Source of the DNA: CAVPTL01 sp963727235
GTDB lineage: Bacteria; Actinomycetota; Thermoleophilia; Gaiellales; JAICJC01
Assembly (NCBI GenBank): GCA_963727235.1
Contig: CAVSFZ010000026.1
Coordinates: forward strand, 195,357 to 259,356
Direction of reading: 5' to 3'
DNA: 64,000 nucleotides
In this document: piece by piece, positions 8,427 to 16,650 of the stretch
How the letters are laid out: the number at the start of each line of letters is the position of its first letter
Numbering within the stretch: the first letter of the stretch is position 1
Translations under genes and position numbers: made by a program
The notes under the pieces: model-generated
What the model saw: the letters and a program-made list of their open reading frames with translations, nothing else
Told to the model about the DNA's origin: nothing
Databases searched by the model: none

Positions 8427-9426
8427 CGTTGACGAGCCAGCAGGCGGCCACGTGGCCGGGGTCGTCTTCGATCGGGATCAGCTGGGCCGGATCTTCGGTG
8501 TGACAGCGGTCGAAGGCGAGTGGGCAGCGCGGGTGGAAGCGACAGCCCGACGGCACGTTTGAGGCGTCGGGAAGCTCGCCCTCCAGCACCGTGCGGCGCT
8601 CGCCTCCCGTCCTCGGCACAGGGTTCGGCACCACCGACAAGAGCGCCTTGGTGTAGGGGTGCTGCGGATTCGAGAGCACCTGCTCGGTGGTTCCCTGCTC
8701 GATCACCCGGCCCAGGTACATGACCGCCACCCGGTCGCACAGCGCCCACGCCAGGCCGACATCGTGGGTGATGAAGATCAGCCCCAGGTCGCGGTCACGC
8801 TTGAGCTCCATCAGCAGCTGGATCACCTGCGCCCGGATCGACACGTCCAGGGCCGAGACGGGCTCGTCGCACACCAGCCCCTCCGGCTCCAACACCAGCG
8901 CTGCGGCGATCACGACCCGCTGCCGCTGCCCTCCGGAAAGCTCATGCGGATATCGATCCCAGAACCGCTCAACCGGCTGCAACCCGGCGCCCTCGAGGGC
9001 CTCCACCGCCCGCGCGATGCGCTCGGTACCGCGCTTGCCGACCTTGTGGATGTTGAGGCCCTCCTGCACCAGAGTGGCCACGTTCATGCGCGGGTTGAGC
9101 GATTGGTAGGGATCCTGGAAGACCATCTGGATCCGCCGTCTCAGGCTACGCAGACCGCCTTTGGTGAGCGGCGCGCCCTCAAACTCGATCGTCCCCTCAG
9201 TGGGCGGCTGAAGTCCCATCAGCGCCCGCCCCAGGGTGGACTTGCCACAGCCCGACTCGCCCACGATCCCCAGCACCTCGCCCCGGTTCCAGGTGAGATC
9301 GACTCCGTCCAAAGCCTTGACCACCGCATCGGTGCCGCGGATCGGGAAATGCACCTTGAGGCCGGTGACCTGAAACATCGGATCGGCCGCGGCAGTCGCG
9401 GCGGCGGGCTCGGGCGCGGCGCTCAT
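8419..9426 (-). CDS. Oligopeptide/dipeptide ABC transporter ATPase, DppF/OppF type
   Basis: 335 residues from ATG 9426, which overlaps the stop of the partner ATPase (ATGA). Walker A is GESGCGKST, the signature LSGGQRQRV, Walker B LVCDEPVSALD, and the H-loop FITHD. The C terminus has the oligopeptide-type extension with CRFHPRCPLAFDRC, whose cysteines are typical of DppF/OppF and may bind a metal or cluster. The enzyme powers import through the permeases encoded upstream. Its last codons enter the palindromic repeat, which gives its TAA stop. Because the second Dpp-type operon (19846-25104) has no ATPase, this pair may also serve that system; this is inference. Confidence 0.9.
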   Translation of the reverse strand: MSAAPEPAAATAAADPMFQVTGLKVHFPIRGTDAVVKALDGVDLTWNRGEVLGIVGESGCGKSTLGRALMGLQPPTEGTIEFEGAPLTKGGLRSLRRRIQMVFQDPYQSLNPRMNVATLVQEGLNIHKVGKRGTERIARAVEALEGAGLQPVERFWDRYPHELSGGQRQRVVIAAALVLEPEGLVCDEPVSALDVSIRAQVIQLLMELKRDRDLGLIFITHDVGLAWALCDRVAVMYLGRVIEQGTTEQVLSNPQHPYTKALLSVVPNPVPRTGGERRTVLEGELPDASNVPSGCRFHPRCPLAFDRCHTEDPAQLIPIEDDPGHVAACWLVNGE

Positions 9427-10466
9427 TGCGGCGCTCCCCCCTGCCACGGCGCGAACAGGCAGCGCGCGCGGCGGCCCTCGGCCACGTCGCGCATCTCCAC
9501 GTGCGCAGTCTCGCTGCACACATCCTTGGCCACGTGGCAGCGCGGCGCGAACCGGCAGCCGTCAGGCAGCGCGGCCGGATCGGGTGGCACCCCGGGGATC
9601 GCGGGAGCCAGCTCCCGCGGGCCGCCGATCACCGGGAAGGCGCCCAGCAGGCGGCGGGTGTACGGATGCTGCGGCTCGCGGTAGACCTCGCCGATGGGGC
9701 CGGTCTCGGCGATCTGGCCGCCGTACATGATCGCAACCCGGTCGCAGGTCTCGGCCAGCACCGACAGGTCGTGGGTGATCAGGATCATGGAGAGGCCGAA
9801 GTCCCGCCGCAGCGACTCCAGCAGCTCGAGGATCTGGGCCTGCATCATCACGTCCAGCGCTGTGGTCGGCTCGTCGCCGATGATCAGCTCCGGGTTGCAG
9901 GCAAGTGCGAGGGCGATCATCACCCGCTGGCGCATGCCGCCCGAGAACTCGTGGGGGTATTGCCGCACCCGGTTGGCGCTGATGCCGACGTAGCCGAACA
10001 GCTCGCGGATGCGGGAATCCACCGACGACTGGGCAATTCCCGGCTCGTGCAGCTTGATCGCCGTGCCGATCTGGTCGCTCACCCGCTGCACCGGATCGAG
10101 CGAGTTCATCGCTCCCTGGAACACGATCGAGACGGTGTTCCAGCGAAGGTCGCGCAGGCCCCGCTCGGTGCGCCGATGGACGTGCATGACACCGCGCGTG
10201 GAGTTGATGTCGATGGTGCCCGAGGCGCGGTAGAGGTTGGTCGGCAGCAGTCCCAGGATCGAAAGCGCCGTGGTGGTCTTGCCGCAGCCCGACTCACCCG
10301 CCAGCCCCAGGGCCTCGCCGCGGCGAAGCTGGAAGCTGACGTCGTCGATCAGGCGTATCTCCTTGCCCTGCTTGTCCTTGTAGGCGACCGCCAGATCCTT
10401 GACGTCCAGCAGCACCTCCGACGGGTTCTGCTCGACCGCCGGGACGGCCGGCTCGACGGCGGCCAC
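9423..10466 (-). CDS. Oligopeptide/dipeptide ABC transporter ATPase, DppD/OppD type
   Basis: 347 residues. GTG 10466 is the best start: it overlaps the permease TAG by one base, whereas the longer open frame upstream is only the shadow of the permease gene. Walker A is GESGCGKTT, the signature FSGGMRQRV, Walker B IIGDEPTTALD, followed by ILITHDLSVLAE. The C-terminal extension carries GCRFAPRCHVAKDVC, the cysteine-rich oligopeptide-transporter motif. It works as a heterodimer with the ATPase at 8419-9426 on the cytoplasmic face of the membrane. Confidence 0.9.
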   Translation of the reverse strand: MAAVEPAVPAVEQNPSEVLLDVKDLAVAYKDKQGKEIRLIDDVSFQLRRGEALGLAGESGCGKTTTALSILGLLPTNLYRASGTIDINSTRGVMHVHRRTERGLRDLRWNTVSIVFQGAMNSLDPVQRVSDQIGTAIKLHEPGIAQSSVDSRIRELFGYVGISANRVRQYPHEFSGGMRQRVMIALALACNPELIIGDEPTTALDVMMQAQILELLESLRRDFGLSMILITHDLSVLAETCDRVAIMYGGQIAETGPIGEVYREPQHPYTRRLLGAFPVIGGPRELAPAIPGVPPDPAALPDGCRFAPRCHVAKDVCSETAHVEMRDVAEGRRARCLFAPWQGGAPQ

Positions 10467-11422
10467 TAGCGGCGCTCTCGCAGCCGCGGATTGACGATCT
10501 CCTCGATGGCGTAGCCAACCAGGGTGAAGCCCATCACCAGCAGGCAGATGCACAGACCCGGCGGGATGAAGTACCACCAGTCACCCGAGGACACCGCCCC
10601 GGAGTTGTTGGCGCTGTCGAGCAGCGTGCCCCATGACGGATGGGTGAGATCACCCAGGCCCAGGAACGCGAGCGTCGATTCGGACAGGATTGCGAGCGCC
10701 ACGATCAAGACGGTGTTGGCGAAGATCAGGGGCAGCACGTTGGGCAGGATCTGCTTGCGCACGATCCACCACTCCGACGCTCCCAGCGCCTTGGAGCGCT
10801 CGACGAACTGCCGTTCCTTGACCGACAGCACCTGGCTTCTGATGATGCGCGAGGTGCCCGCCCAACCGGTCACGCCGATCACCAGGATCACGATCGAGAT
10901 CTTGCCGAACGGCAGGCTGTCGGCGCGCCCCTGCAGGAGCGACACCATCACGATCGCCAGCGGCAGGAACGGAATCACCAAGAACCAGTCGTCCAGCGCC
11001 GTCAGGCTGTGGTCGACCGCCCCGCCGAAGTACCCGGAGGCGATGCCGCAGGCGCCGCCGATCAGCACCGAGACGATGGCCGCGGCCACGCCCACGATCA
11101 GAGACACGCGGGTGCCCAGGATCAACAGCGAGAGAACGTCACGGCCGTTCTCCTCGGTACCCAGCCAGTGGGCCGAGCTGGGCGCCTGCAGGATCGCGTT
11201 GGAGTACGAGGACGATGCGCTGGGATCCTGCGGTGCGATCCAGGGGCCAATGATTGCGATCACCACGAACGTGCCCAAAAGGATCAGCCCGATCAGGCCG
11301 CTCTTGTGCTCACACAGCAGCCAGAACCACCTCTTGGTACCGGTCCAGAACCGCTTGGGCAGGCTCGGGTTGCCACTGACGTGGGCGCGCTGGACGACCG
11401 CATCGGCAGTCTCTACGGCCAT
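10466..11422 (-). CDS. Oligopeptide/dipeptide ABC transporter permease, DppC/OppC type
   Basis: 318 residues from ATG 11422, overlapping the upstream TGA by one base (TGATG). A cytoplasmic N-terminal tail leads to helix 1 (GLIGLILLGTFVVIAIIG), followed by a periplasmic loop containing LGTEENGRDVLS, a DppC-type motif. The EAA loop ERSKALGASEWWIVRKQILP is in the middle and the C terminus is GYAIEEIVNPRLRERR. It pairs with the DppB-type permease encoded just upstream to form the membrane channel. Confidence 0.9.
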   Translation of the reverse strand: MAVETADAVVQRAHVSGNPSLPKRFWTGTKRWFWLLCEHKSGLIGLILLGTFVVIAIIGPWIAPQDPSASSSYSNAILQAPSSAHWLGTEENGRDVLSLLILGTRVSLIVGVAAAIVSVLIGGACGIASGYFGGAVDHSLTALDDWFLVIPFLPLAIVMVSLLQGRADSLPFGKISIVILVIGVTGWAGTSRIIRSQVLSVKERQFVERSKALGASEWWIVRKQILPNVLPLIFANTVLIVALAILSESTLAFLGLGDLTHPSWGTLLDSANNSGAVSSGDWWYFIPPGLCICLLVMGFTLVGYAIEEIVNPRLRERR

Positions 11423-12381
11423 CAGCTGTTCCTCACTCTCGGATCGAGGTAGGTGTAGGCCAGGTCGGCCACCAGGTTGGCCAGGATGACCGCGAACGAC
11501 GCCACCAGGAACACCGCCTGCATCACGGGGTAGTCGTTGTTCTGAATCGCCTTGTAGGTCAGATCGCCCATGCCCGGCCACGAGAACAGCGCCTCGATCA
11601 CGGTCGCGCCCGAGATCACGAAGCCGAAGCTGATCGCCGACAGCGCCACCACCGGCAGGATCGCGTTTCGGGTCGCCCGGCGGAGCACCCGGTGGCGGGG
11701 CAGGCCGATCGCCCGCGCCGTGGTGACGAAGTCCTCACCGAGCGTGTCTGCCAGCGACGAGCGCATGATCACCACGTACTGGCCGATGATCCCGATCGTC
11801 AGGGCGATGATCGGCAGGGCCGCGTGCTGGGCCACGTTCCAGGTGTACCCGAGCGTCGAGAAGGTGCCTCCCGGCTCCGATTTCTGCCCGGTCGGGAACA
11901 GCCCCACCACCACGGCGAAGAACCAGATCAGGATCATGCCCGCCCAGAAGTCGGGCATGGCGTAGAAGAACAGCGACGTCTGCACCACTCCGGTGTCGGT
12001 CGGAGAGCCCCGGGCGGCGGCCGACAGGATTCCCAGCCACGACCCGATGATGGTGGCCAGGATGGTGGAGATCCCGACCAGGATAAGCGTGTTGGGAAGG
12101 GCCGCCCAGATCATTGTCGAGACCTGCTGATTGGTCTGGAAGCTGGTGCCGAAATCGCCGTGCAGGGTCTGGTCGACGTACACCCGGAACTGCCCGATGT
12201 AGCCCTTGTCGAGCCCGCGCTCCTCGATCAACCGCTCCCGTCCCGCCTCACTCAGCCGCTGGTTTCCGCGGATCAGGTCGTCTTTGGGGTTGCTGGCAAC
12301 CCGAAACAGGAAGAAGTTGAAGATCAGGACGAAGATCAGGGTGCCCACCGCAAACCCGATCTTCTTCATCGCAAAGCTCAT
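11422..12381 (-). CDS. Oligopeptide/dipeptide ABC transporter permease, DppB/OppB type
   Basis: 319 residues. ATG 12381 overlaps the binding-protein stop (ATGA). Helix 1 is near residues 8-28, followed by a long extracytoplasmic loop with LDKGYIGQFRVYVDQTLHGDFGTS, typical of DppB. The EAA loop TTARAIGLPRHRVLRRATRN and the end VADLAYTYLDPRVRNS are family hallmarks. All four membrane and ATPase genes plus the binding protein overlap end to start, so this is one coupled operon read from a promoter near 14385. Confidence 0.9.
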   Translation of the reverse strand: MSFAMKKIGFAVGTLIFVLIFNFFLFRVASNPKDDLIRGNQRLSEAGRERLIEERGLDKGYIGQFRVYVDQTLHGDFGTSFQTNQQVSTMIWAALPNTLILVGISTILATIIGSWLGILSAAARGSPTDTGVVQTSLFFYAMPDFWAGMILIWFFAVVVGLFPTGQKSEPGGTFSTLGYTWNVAQHAALPIIALTIGIIGQYVVIMRSSLADTLGEDFVTTARAIGLPRHRVLRRATRNAILPVVALSAISFGFVISGATVIEALFSWPGMGDLTYKAIQNNDYPVMQAVFLVASFAVILANLVADLAYTYLDPRVRNS

Positions 12382-14318
12382 CCGGTTGCCGCCTTTGGAT
12401 CGCCTGCCGAAGGTGGAAGCTCAAAGGGCTGATGCTCCTCGCGCCGCCGCCGGTAGTAGCCGATGCCGGCTACCAGCGCCGTCGCTCCCACCAAAAACGC
12501 TATCACCCAGGTGGTGCCGGCATAGCTCGAACTGGCTTTCTTTCCCGGTTCCAGCATCTGCAGCTGCACCCAGCTGAATCCGAACGGCTGGCCGCCGTTG
12601 CTGGGCGAGGGCTGCCAGTTCGTCCAGGTGTCGGTACGCGTCGCCACCATGTACGGCCCGAAGTCGACGATCACGTACGGAGACTGGGCCAGCTCGATCT
12701 TCTCAGCCTCGTGCAGCAGGGCGACCCGCTGCTTGAAGTCCCTGGTCGTGAGCGCCTGCTTTGTCAGCTCGGTGTACTTGTGGTTGCACCACATCGAGTC
12801 GGATGAGGGGTTTCCGCAGGCCAGGATCTCGAAGTCATAGTCCGGGGTCGGGATGTCCCCGAACCAGCCCCACATGAACGCGTCGAAGCTGGGCTCGTAC
12901 TTGCCCGAGTCGGCCGGGTTCTTGGAGGTCGTCTCGTGGTAGATCTTGGCGTTGAGCGCGTCCTCGGTCATGAGTTGGATGTCGACCTTGATGCCCACCG
13001 CCTTGGCGGCGGCCTGCACCCGCAGGCCGACCTGCTGCTGCTGGGAGTCGCTCGATCGCAGGGCGAGCGTGAACTCGGCCTTCTGCCCGTTCTTGGTGCA
13101 GATGCCGTCCGACCCCACGGGCGGACATTTCCAGCCGCCTTGCTCGAGCACCTGATGGGCTTTCTCAGGGTCGTAGGTGTAGTAGAGGTTGGGATCGTTC
13201 TTGTACGTCGTGAAGTACCCGCGGGGCGCGTAGAACGGCGAGATGATGCCGGTGCCCGGCTGGTAGATGCCGTTGTAGACGGTGTGCACGATCTGATTTC
13301 GGTCGATGGCGTAGCTGATGGCGCGCCGGATGGCGACGTCCTGCACCACCGGCACGTTCACGTTGGGAGCCGGCCCCGTGCAGCTGGGTGATCCCGTGGG
13401 CGGGCACATGTTGAATGCGATCTCGTCGAAGCCCGGCGCCGGCGTCGACCAGAACTTGACGTTCTTCTCCTTGCGGAACTGCACCGACCAGTTGGTGTTG
13501 GCGCTGTTGATCGCGTCCAGCGAGCCCAGCTGCAGATCGCGCTTGGCGGCATCCTCGTCGCCGTACTTGATCAGCAGGATCCGCTTGATGTGGCCGGGCA
13601 GGGCGTCCTTGCGATAGAAGTACTTGTTGGGTACCAGGATGCTGGTGCCGTTGGGGTTGATCGACTGCACGGTGAACGGCCCCGAGCCGACCATCGGGCA
13701 GCAGGGGTTGAAGTGGGTCAGCTTGGCCGAGCTGGCTCCGTGGGGCGCCCAGATGTGCTTGGGCACGATCGGGACGAACGCCGACAGGATACGGGCGTCG
13801 TAGCGCTTCATCTTGATCTGCACCACCGTGGGGCTGAGCGCCTTGATGCTCTTCATGTTCTCGGTGGTGGTCGAGTTCACGTTGGAGTCGGCCGCATGCT
13901 CGTACGACCACACCACGTCTGCGGAGGTGAACGGCTTGCCGTCCGACCACTTCATGTGCGGATGCATCCAGTAGGTGATCGTGAGCCCGTCCTTGGACAT
14001 CTTGTACTTGTAGGCGGGCGAGTTCTTGAGGTCGGGCGCGCCGGTGGGCACGTTGTAGTTCAAGAGCAGGTCGTACACCTCGGTGAAGATGAAGTACGGG
14101 GTGGCGTTGTAGGAAGCGAAGATGTTCGCCTGGAAGTCGATGTCGTCCACGTACCCCACGCGGAAGTCGGTGGACAGGTCACTGGAGTTCGACTGGCCGG
14201 TCGACGCCGACGTGTCTGACGATGCCGCCGACGCCGCATTGGCGCCCACGAAGCCCACCATCACTGCCAGTACCACCGCCGCGATCCAGCGCGGGCGCAC
14301 ACGTCTGCCGGTCCCCAA
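12378..14318 (-). CDS. Family-5 peptide-type binding protein with C-terminal membrane anchor
   Basis: 646 residues, about 100 longer than usual for family-5 (DppA/OppA) binding proteins. An N-terminal signal or anchor segment ends near ASAA (about residue 32) and there is no lipobox Cys. The core has typical motifs: YWMHPHMKWSDGKPFTSADV near residue 115 and IRRAISYAIDRNQIVHTVYNG near 335. Near residue 605 a hydrophobic stretch (TTWVIAFLVGATALVAGIGYY) is followed by RRRREEH and a polar tail, a stop-transfer pattern. The protein therefore seems tethered to the membrane by its C terminus instead of a lipid. Ligands of family-5 proteins include peptides and also oligosaccharides, so substrate is open. 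Confidence 0.85.
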   Translation of the reverse strand: MGTGRRVRPRWIAAVVLAVMVGFVGANAASAASSDTSASTGQSNSSDLSTDFRVGYVDDIDFQANIFASYNATPYFIFTEVYDLLLNYNVPTGAPDLKNSPAYKYKMSKDGLTITYWMHPHMKWSDGKPFTSADVVWSYEHAADSNVNSTTTENMKSIKALSPTVVQIKMKRYDARILSAFVPIVPKHIWAPHGASSAKLTHFNPCCPMVGSGPFTVQSINPNGTSILVPNKYFYRKDALPGHIKRILLIKYGDEDAAKRDLQLGSLDAINSANTNWSVQFRKEKNVKFWSTPAPGFDEIAFNMCPPTGSPSCTGPAPNVNVPVVQDVAIRRAISYAIDRNQIVHTVYNGIYQPGTGIISPFYAPRGYFTTYKNDPNLYYTYDPEKAHQVLEQGGWKCPPVGSDGICTKNGQKAEFTLALRSSDSQQQQVGLRVQAAAKAVGIKVDIQLMTEDALNAKIYHETTSKNPADSGKYEPSFDAFMWGWFGDIPTPDYDFEILACGNPSSDSMWCNHKYTELTKQALTTRDFKQRVALLHEAEKIELAQSPYVIVDFGPYMVATRTDTWTNWQPSPSNGGQPFGFSWVQLQMLEPGKKASSSYAGTTWVIAFLVGATALVAGIGYYRRRREEHQPFELPPSAGDPKAATG

Positions 14319-14335
14319 AACCGCCTCCTGACTCG

Positions 14336-14350
14336 CCGATCAAAGATCGG
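14336..14350. other. Short hairpin CCGATC-AAA-GATCGG
   Basis: A 6-bp stem with a three-base loop in the 5' leader of the family-5 transporter operon, next to a CGATTCGATTCG direct repeat. It may be a leader structure or an operator half; no T-run follows on either strand. Confidence 0.3.
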
Positions 14351-14368
14351 ACGATTCGATTCGACCAC

Positions 14369-14403
14369 ATGTGGGCGCTCTCCGTCAAGGGTTGAGCCCA
14401 CAT
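14369..14403 (-). promoter_or_regulatory. Promoter with flanking inverted repeat for the transporter operon
   Basis: ATGTGGGC (14369-14376) and GCCCACAT (14396-14403) form an 8-bp inverted repeat with a 19-base spacer. Between them, on the minus strand, is TTGACG (complement of 14383-14388), a good -35 box for the binding-protein gene starting at 14318. The rest of 14319-14455 shows only the hairpin at 14336-14350. An operator around the -35 box is plausible, but no regulator is assigned. Confidence 0.4.
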
Positions 14404-14455
14404 TCAGTTTTGCCACTACGAGGCGGAAGCTACCCCGCAAAAATGTGGAAAACCT

Positions 14456-15595
14456 TCAGCCGCAGAAGCTTCGGGCAAGCCGCTCGAAGGCCGTCACGCA
14501 GGTGTCGACCGAGCCCAGGTCGACCCACTCGTCGGCGGTGTGCAAGCCCGCCCCGACGGGACCGTAGACGACACACGGGATGCCGGCCTCGACCAGGACT
14601 CCCGAGTCCATCCAGCCATAGTCGGAACGCACGACCGGTGGTGATCCGGTGGTGGTGTGGGCGGCGGCGATCATCGCCTGCACCACCGGCTCCGCAGGAT
14701 CGAGCATCACCGGCTCACGTGCGATGGCGGTCTGCGAGCGACCGCGGAAGCGGGTATCGGCGGCCTCGGCCCGGGCCAGCAGCCGGCCGATTTCGGCGTC
14801 GGCGTCGGCCACCGACTCGCCGGGCATCAGACATCGCTCCACCTGGATCACGCATTCGGCCGGATAGGTGGGATAGCTATGACCGCCGTGGACGGTCGAG
14901 GCGTGAATGTTGGGGCGCCCGTCGTCGGGGAACGGCAGGCTCGCGGTGCGGCCTTCCAGCTCGCGGTCGAGCTCAACGATGCCGGTCAGAAACGATCCGG
15001 CCAGGGCGATCCCGTCGACCCCCAGATGCGGCTCTCCGCCGGCCGACTCGACGCCCTCGGACACGATTTCGTACCACACGAACCCGCCGTGGGCCACGAT
15101 CACCTCGAGATCGCTCTGCTCCGGCAGCACCGCCCCGTCGGCGCGATAGCGCTCCACCAGGGCCTCGGCCCCCAGGCTGGCCCACTCCTCGTCGATCACA
15201 CACGCCACCAGCACGTCGCCGGCGAGGCGATCGCCGGCCGCCACCCGTTCGGCGGCCACCACGGCGGCTGCGATGCCGGCCTTCATGTCGTTGCTGCCGC
15301 GCCCGTGCAGCCGGCCGTCGCGGACGTCCGGCACGAACGCCCCGGGGTCGGCGCCGACGACGTCGGTATGCCCGCAGAACATCAGCGTCTGTCCTCCCCC
15401 GCTTCCGCGCAGTCGGCCGACCACGTTGGGCCGTCCCGGAGCGGCATCCCACACCTCGACCTCGAGTCCCGACCGCTCCAGCCGCTCGGCCAGGATGCGC
15501 GCGACCTCGGCCTCACCCGCGCCCCCGGGTACGAGTGTGGGGTTGGTGGAATCGGCAGCCACCAGCTGTGCCAGCAGTTCGGTGACGTCGCTCAT
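14456..15595 (-). CDS. M20 family metallopeptidase (ArgE/DapE/carboxypeptidase type)
   Basis: 379 residues, the family norm. Metal ligands are visible in order: FCGHTDVV (His, near residue 95), GRGSNDMKAG (bridging Asp, near 119), VIDEEW (catalytic Glu pair, near 151), and a C-terminal GAGLHTADEW (His, near 355). The dimerisation insert HGGHSYPTYPAECVIQVERC lies in the middle. Members hydrolyse acylated amino acids or short peptides in the cytoplasm. The ATG overlaps the LacI stop (ATGA), so regulator and peptidase are one unit, divergent from frlB/frlD-like genes. In that setting it could trim imported glycated or acylated peptides; that is inference. Confidence 0.88.
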   Translation of the reverse strand: MSDVTELLAQLVAADSTNPTLVPGGAGEAEVARILAERLERSGLEVEVWDAAPGRPNVVGRLRGSGGGQTLMFCGHTDVVGADPGAFVPDVRDGRLHGRGSNDMKAGIAAAVVAAERVAAGDRLAGDVLVACVIDEEWASLGAEALVERYRADGAVLPEQSDLEVIVAHGGFVWYEIVSEGVESAGGEPHLGVDGIALAGSFLTGIVELDRELEGRTASLPFPDDGRPNIHASTVHGGHSYPTYPAECVIQVERCLMPGESVADADAEIGRLLARAEAADTRFRGRSQTAIAREPVMLDPAEPVVQAMIAAAHTTTGSPPVVRSDYGWMDSGVLVEAGIPCVVYGPVGAGLHTADEWVDLGSVDTCVTAFERLARSFCG

Positions 15596-16590
15596 GCATG
15601 CGCTCCGCAGGAGCCGCGCACGATCAGCCGGGTCGGCAGCCGTACCTGCTGCGGCGGTGAGTCGTCGCCGCCGATGCGGGCCAGCAGCCGCTCCGCGGCC
15701 ACCCGGCCCAGCTCTGAGACCGGCTGGGAGACGACTGTCAGCGGCGGCTTCACCAGCGTCGTCCAGTCGAGGTCGTCGAAGCCCACCAGCGCGAGCTCCT
15801 GCGGGATCGAGAGCTCGAGCTCAGTCGCCGCCTGAAGCACGCCGTGGGTCATGAAGTTGTTGGCGGTGAACACCGCGGTGGGCCGATCCGGGCGATCCAG
15901 CAGCCGCATGGCGGCCGCACGGGCATCGGCCTGGGTCGATCCACCGATTGCGACCAGATCGTCCGACACCTCCCCGCCCCCACGGCGCAGTGCCCGCCGG
16001 TATCCGGCGATGCGCTCGGCCGACGACGAGATCTCAGCCGTGTCCGACACGATCCCGATGCGCCGGTGCCCCAGTCCCAGCAGGTGCGCCACCGCCCGCT
16101 CCGCGCCGGCAGAGTTCTCGACCATCACCGCATCGGCCGCCACCCCCCGCACCGCCCGGTCGAGCTGCACCACCGGCAGCCCCAACGAGACGATCTGATC
16201 GAGCTCGGCACCGGGTGCGGGCACCACCACCAGGCCGTCCACGCGGCGGGAGCGCAGCGCTTCCAGCACCCGCCCCTCGCGTTCGTGATCCTCGTCGGCG
16301 TTGGCCAGGAGCACGGTGTAGCCGTGGCCGTCGAAGACGTCGGTGAGGCCGCGGGCGGCGGTCGCAAAGAACGGGTTGTCGATGTCGCCGACCACCACGC
16401 CCACGGTCATGGTCGCGTTGGAGACCAGCGCACGGGCCACCGCATTCGGGGTGTATCCGAGCCGCCGAGCGCTCTCCAGCACCCGCTCGCGGGCCGCCCC
16501 GGAGGCGTACCCATAGCCTCCCAGCGCTCGTGCTGCGGTGGCCTGGGACACACCGGCGGCCTGGGCCACATCGCGTACCGTGACGGTCAT
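15592..16590 (-). CDS. LacI family transcriptional regulator
   Basis: 332 residues from ATG 16590. The open frame upstream of this ATG is non-coding in appearance. The helix-turn-helix VRDVAQAAGVSQATAARALGG occupies residues 4-24, followed by the hinge and a periplasmic-binding-like effector domain (MTVGVVVGDIDNPFFATAARG near 60). A near-palindrome with central CG overlaps its promoter at 16600-16613 and probably autoregulates it and the divergent frlB-like operon. The -10 box TATCAT ends eight bases before the ATG, fitting a leaderless transcript. The co-encoded M20 peptidase follows by ATGA overlap. Confidence 0.9.
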   Translation of the reverse strand: MTVTVRDVAQAAGVSQATAARALGGYGYASGAARERVLESARRLGYTPNAVARALVSNATMTVGVVVGDIDNPFFATAARGLTDVFDGHGYTVLLANADEDHEREGRVLEALRSRRVDGLVVVPAPGAELDQIVSLGLPVVQLDRAVRGVAADAVMVENSAGAERAVAHLLGLGHRRIGIVSDTAEISSSAERIAGYRRALRRGGGEVSDDLVAIGGSTQADARAAAMRLLDRPDRPTAVFTANNFMTHGVLQAATELELSIPQELALVGFDDLDWTTLVKPPLTVVSQPVSELGRVAAERLLARIGGDDSPPQQVRLPTRLIVRGSCGAHA

Positions 16591-16598
16591 GGATCGAC

Positions 16599-16604
16599 AT
16601 GATA
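16599..16604 (-). promoter_or_regulatory. -10 box TATCAT of the lacI-like gene
   Basis: Minus-strand TATCAT is separated by eight bases from the ATG at 16590, so transcription should start at or next to the start codon. It overlaps the LacI operator. Confidence 0.55.
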
Positions 16605-16613
16605 GCGTTATCA
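16600..16613. promoter_or_regulatory. Probable LacI-family operator
   Basis: TGATAGCGTTATCA is a 14-bp near-palindrome (one mismatched pair) with a central CG, the form expected for LacI/GalR proteins. It sits between the divergent lacI-like gene and the SIS/PfkB operon, over the lacI -10 box. Confidence 0.65.
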
Positions 16614-16650
16614 CGTTGTCGCCCTCGAATCCACCCGCGAAAGGGTTTCT

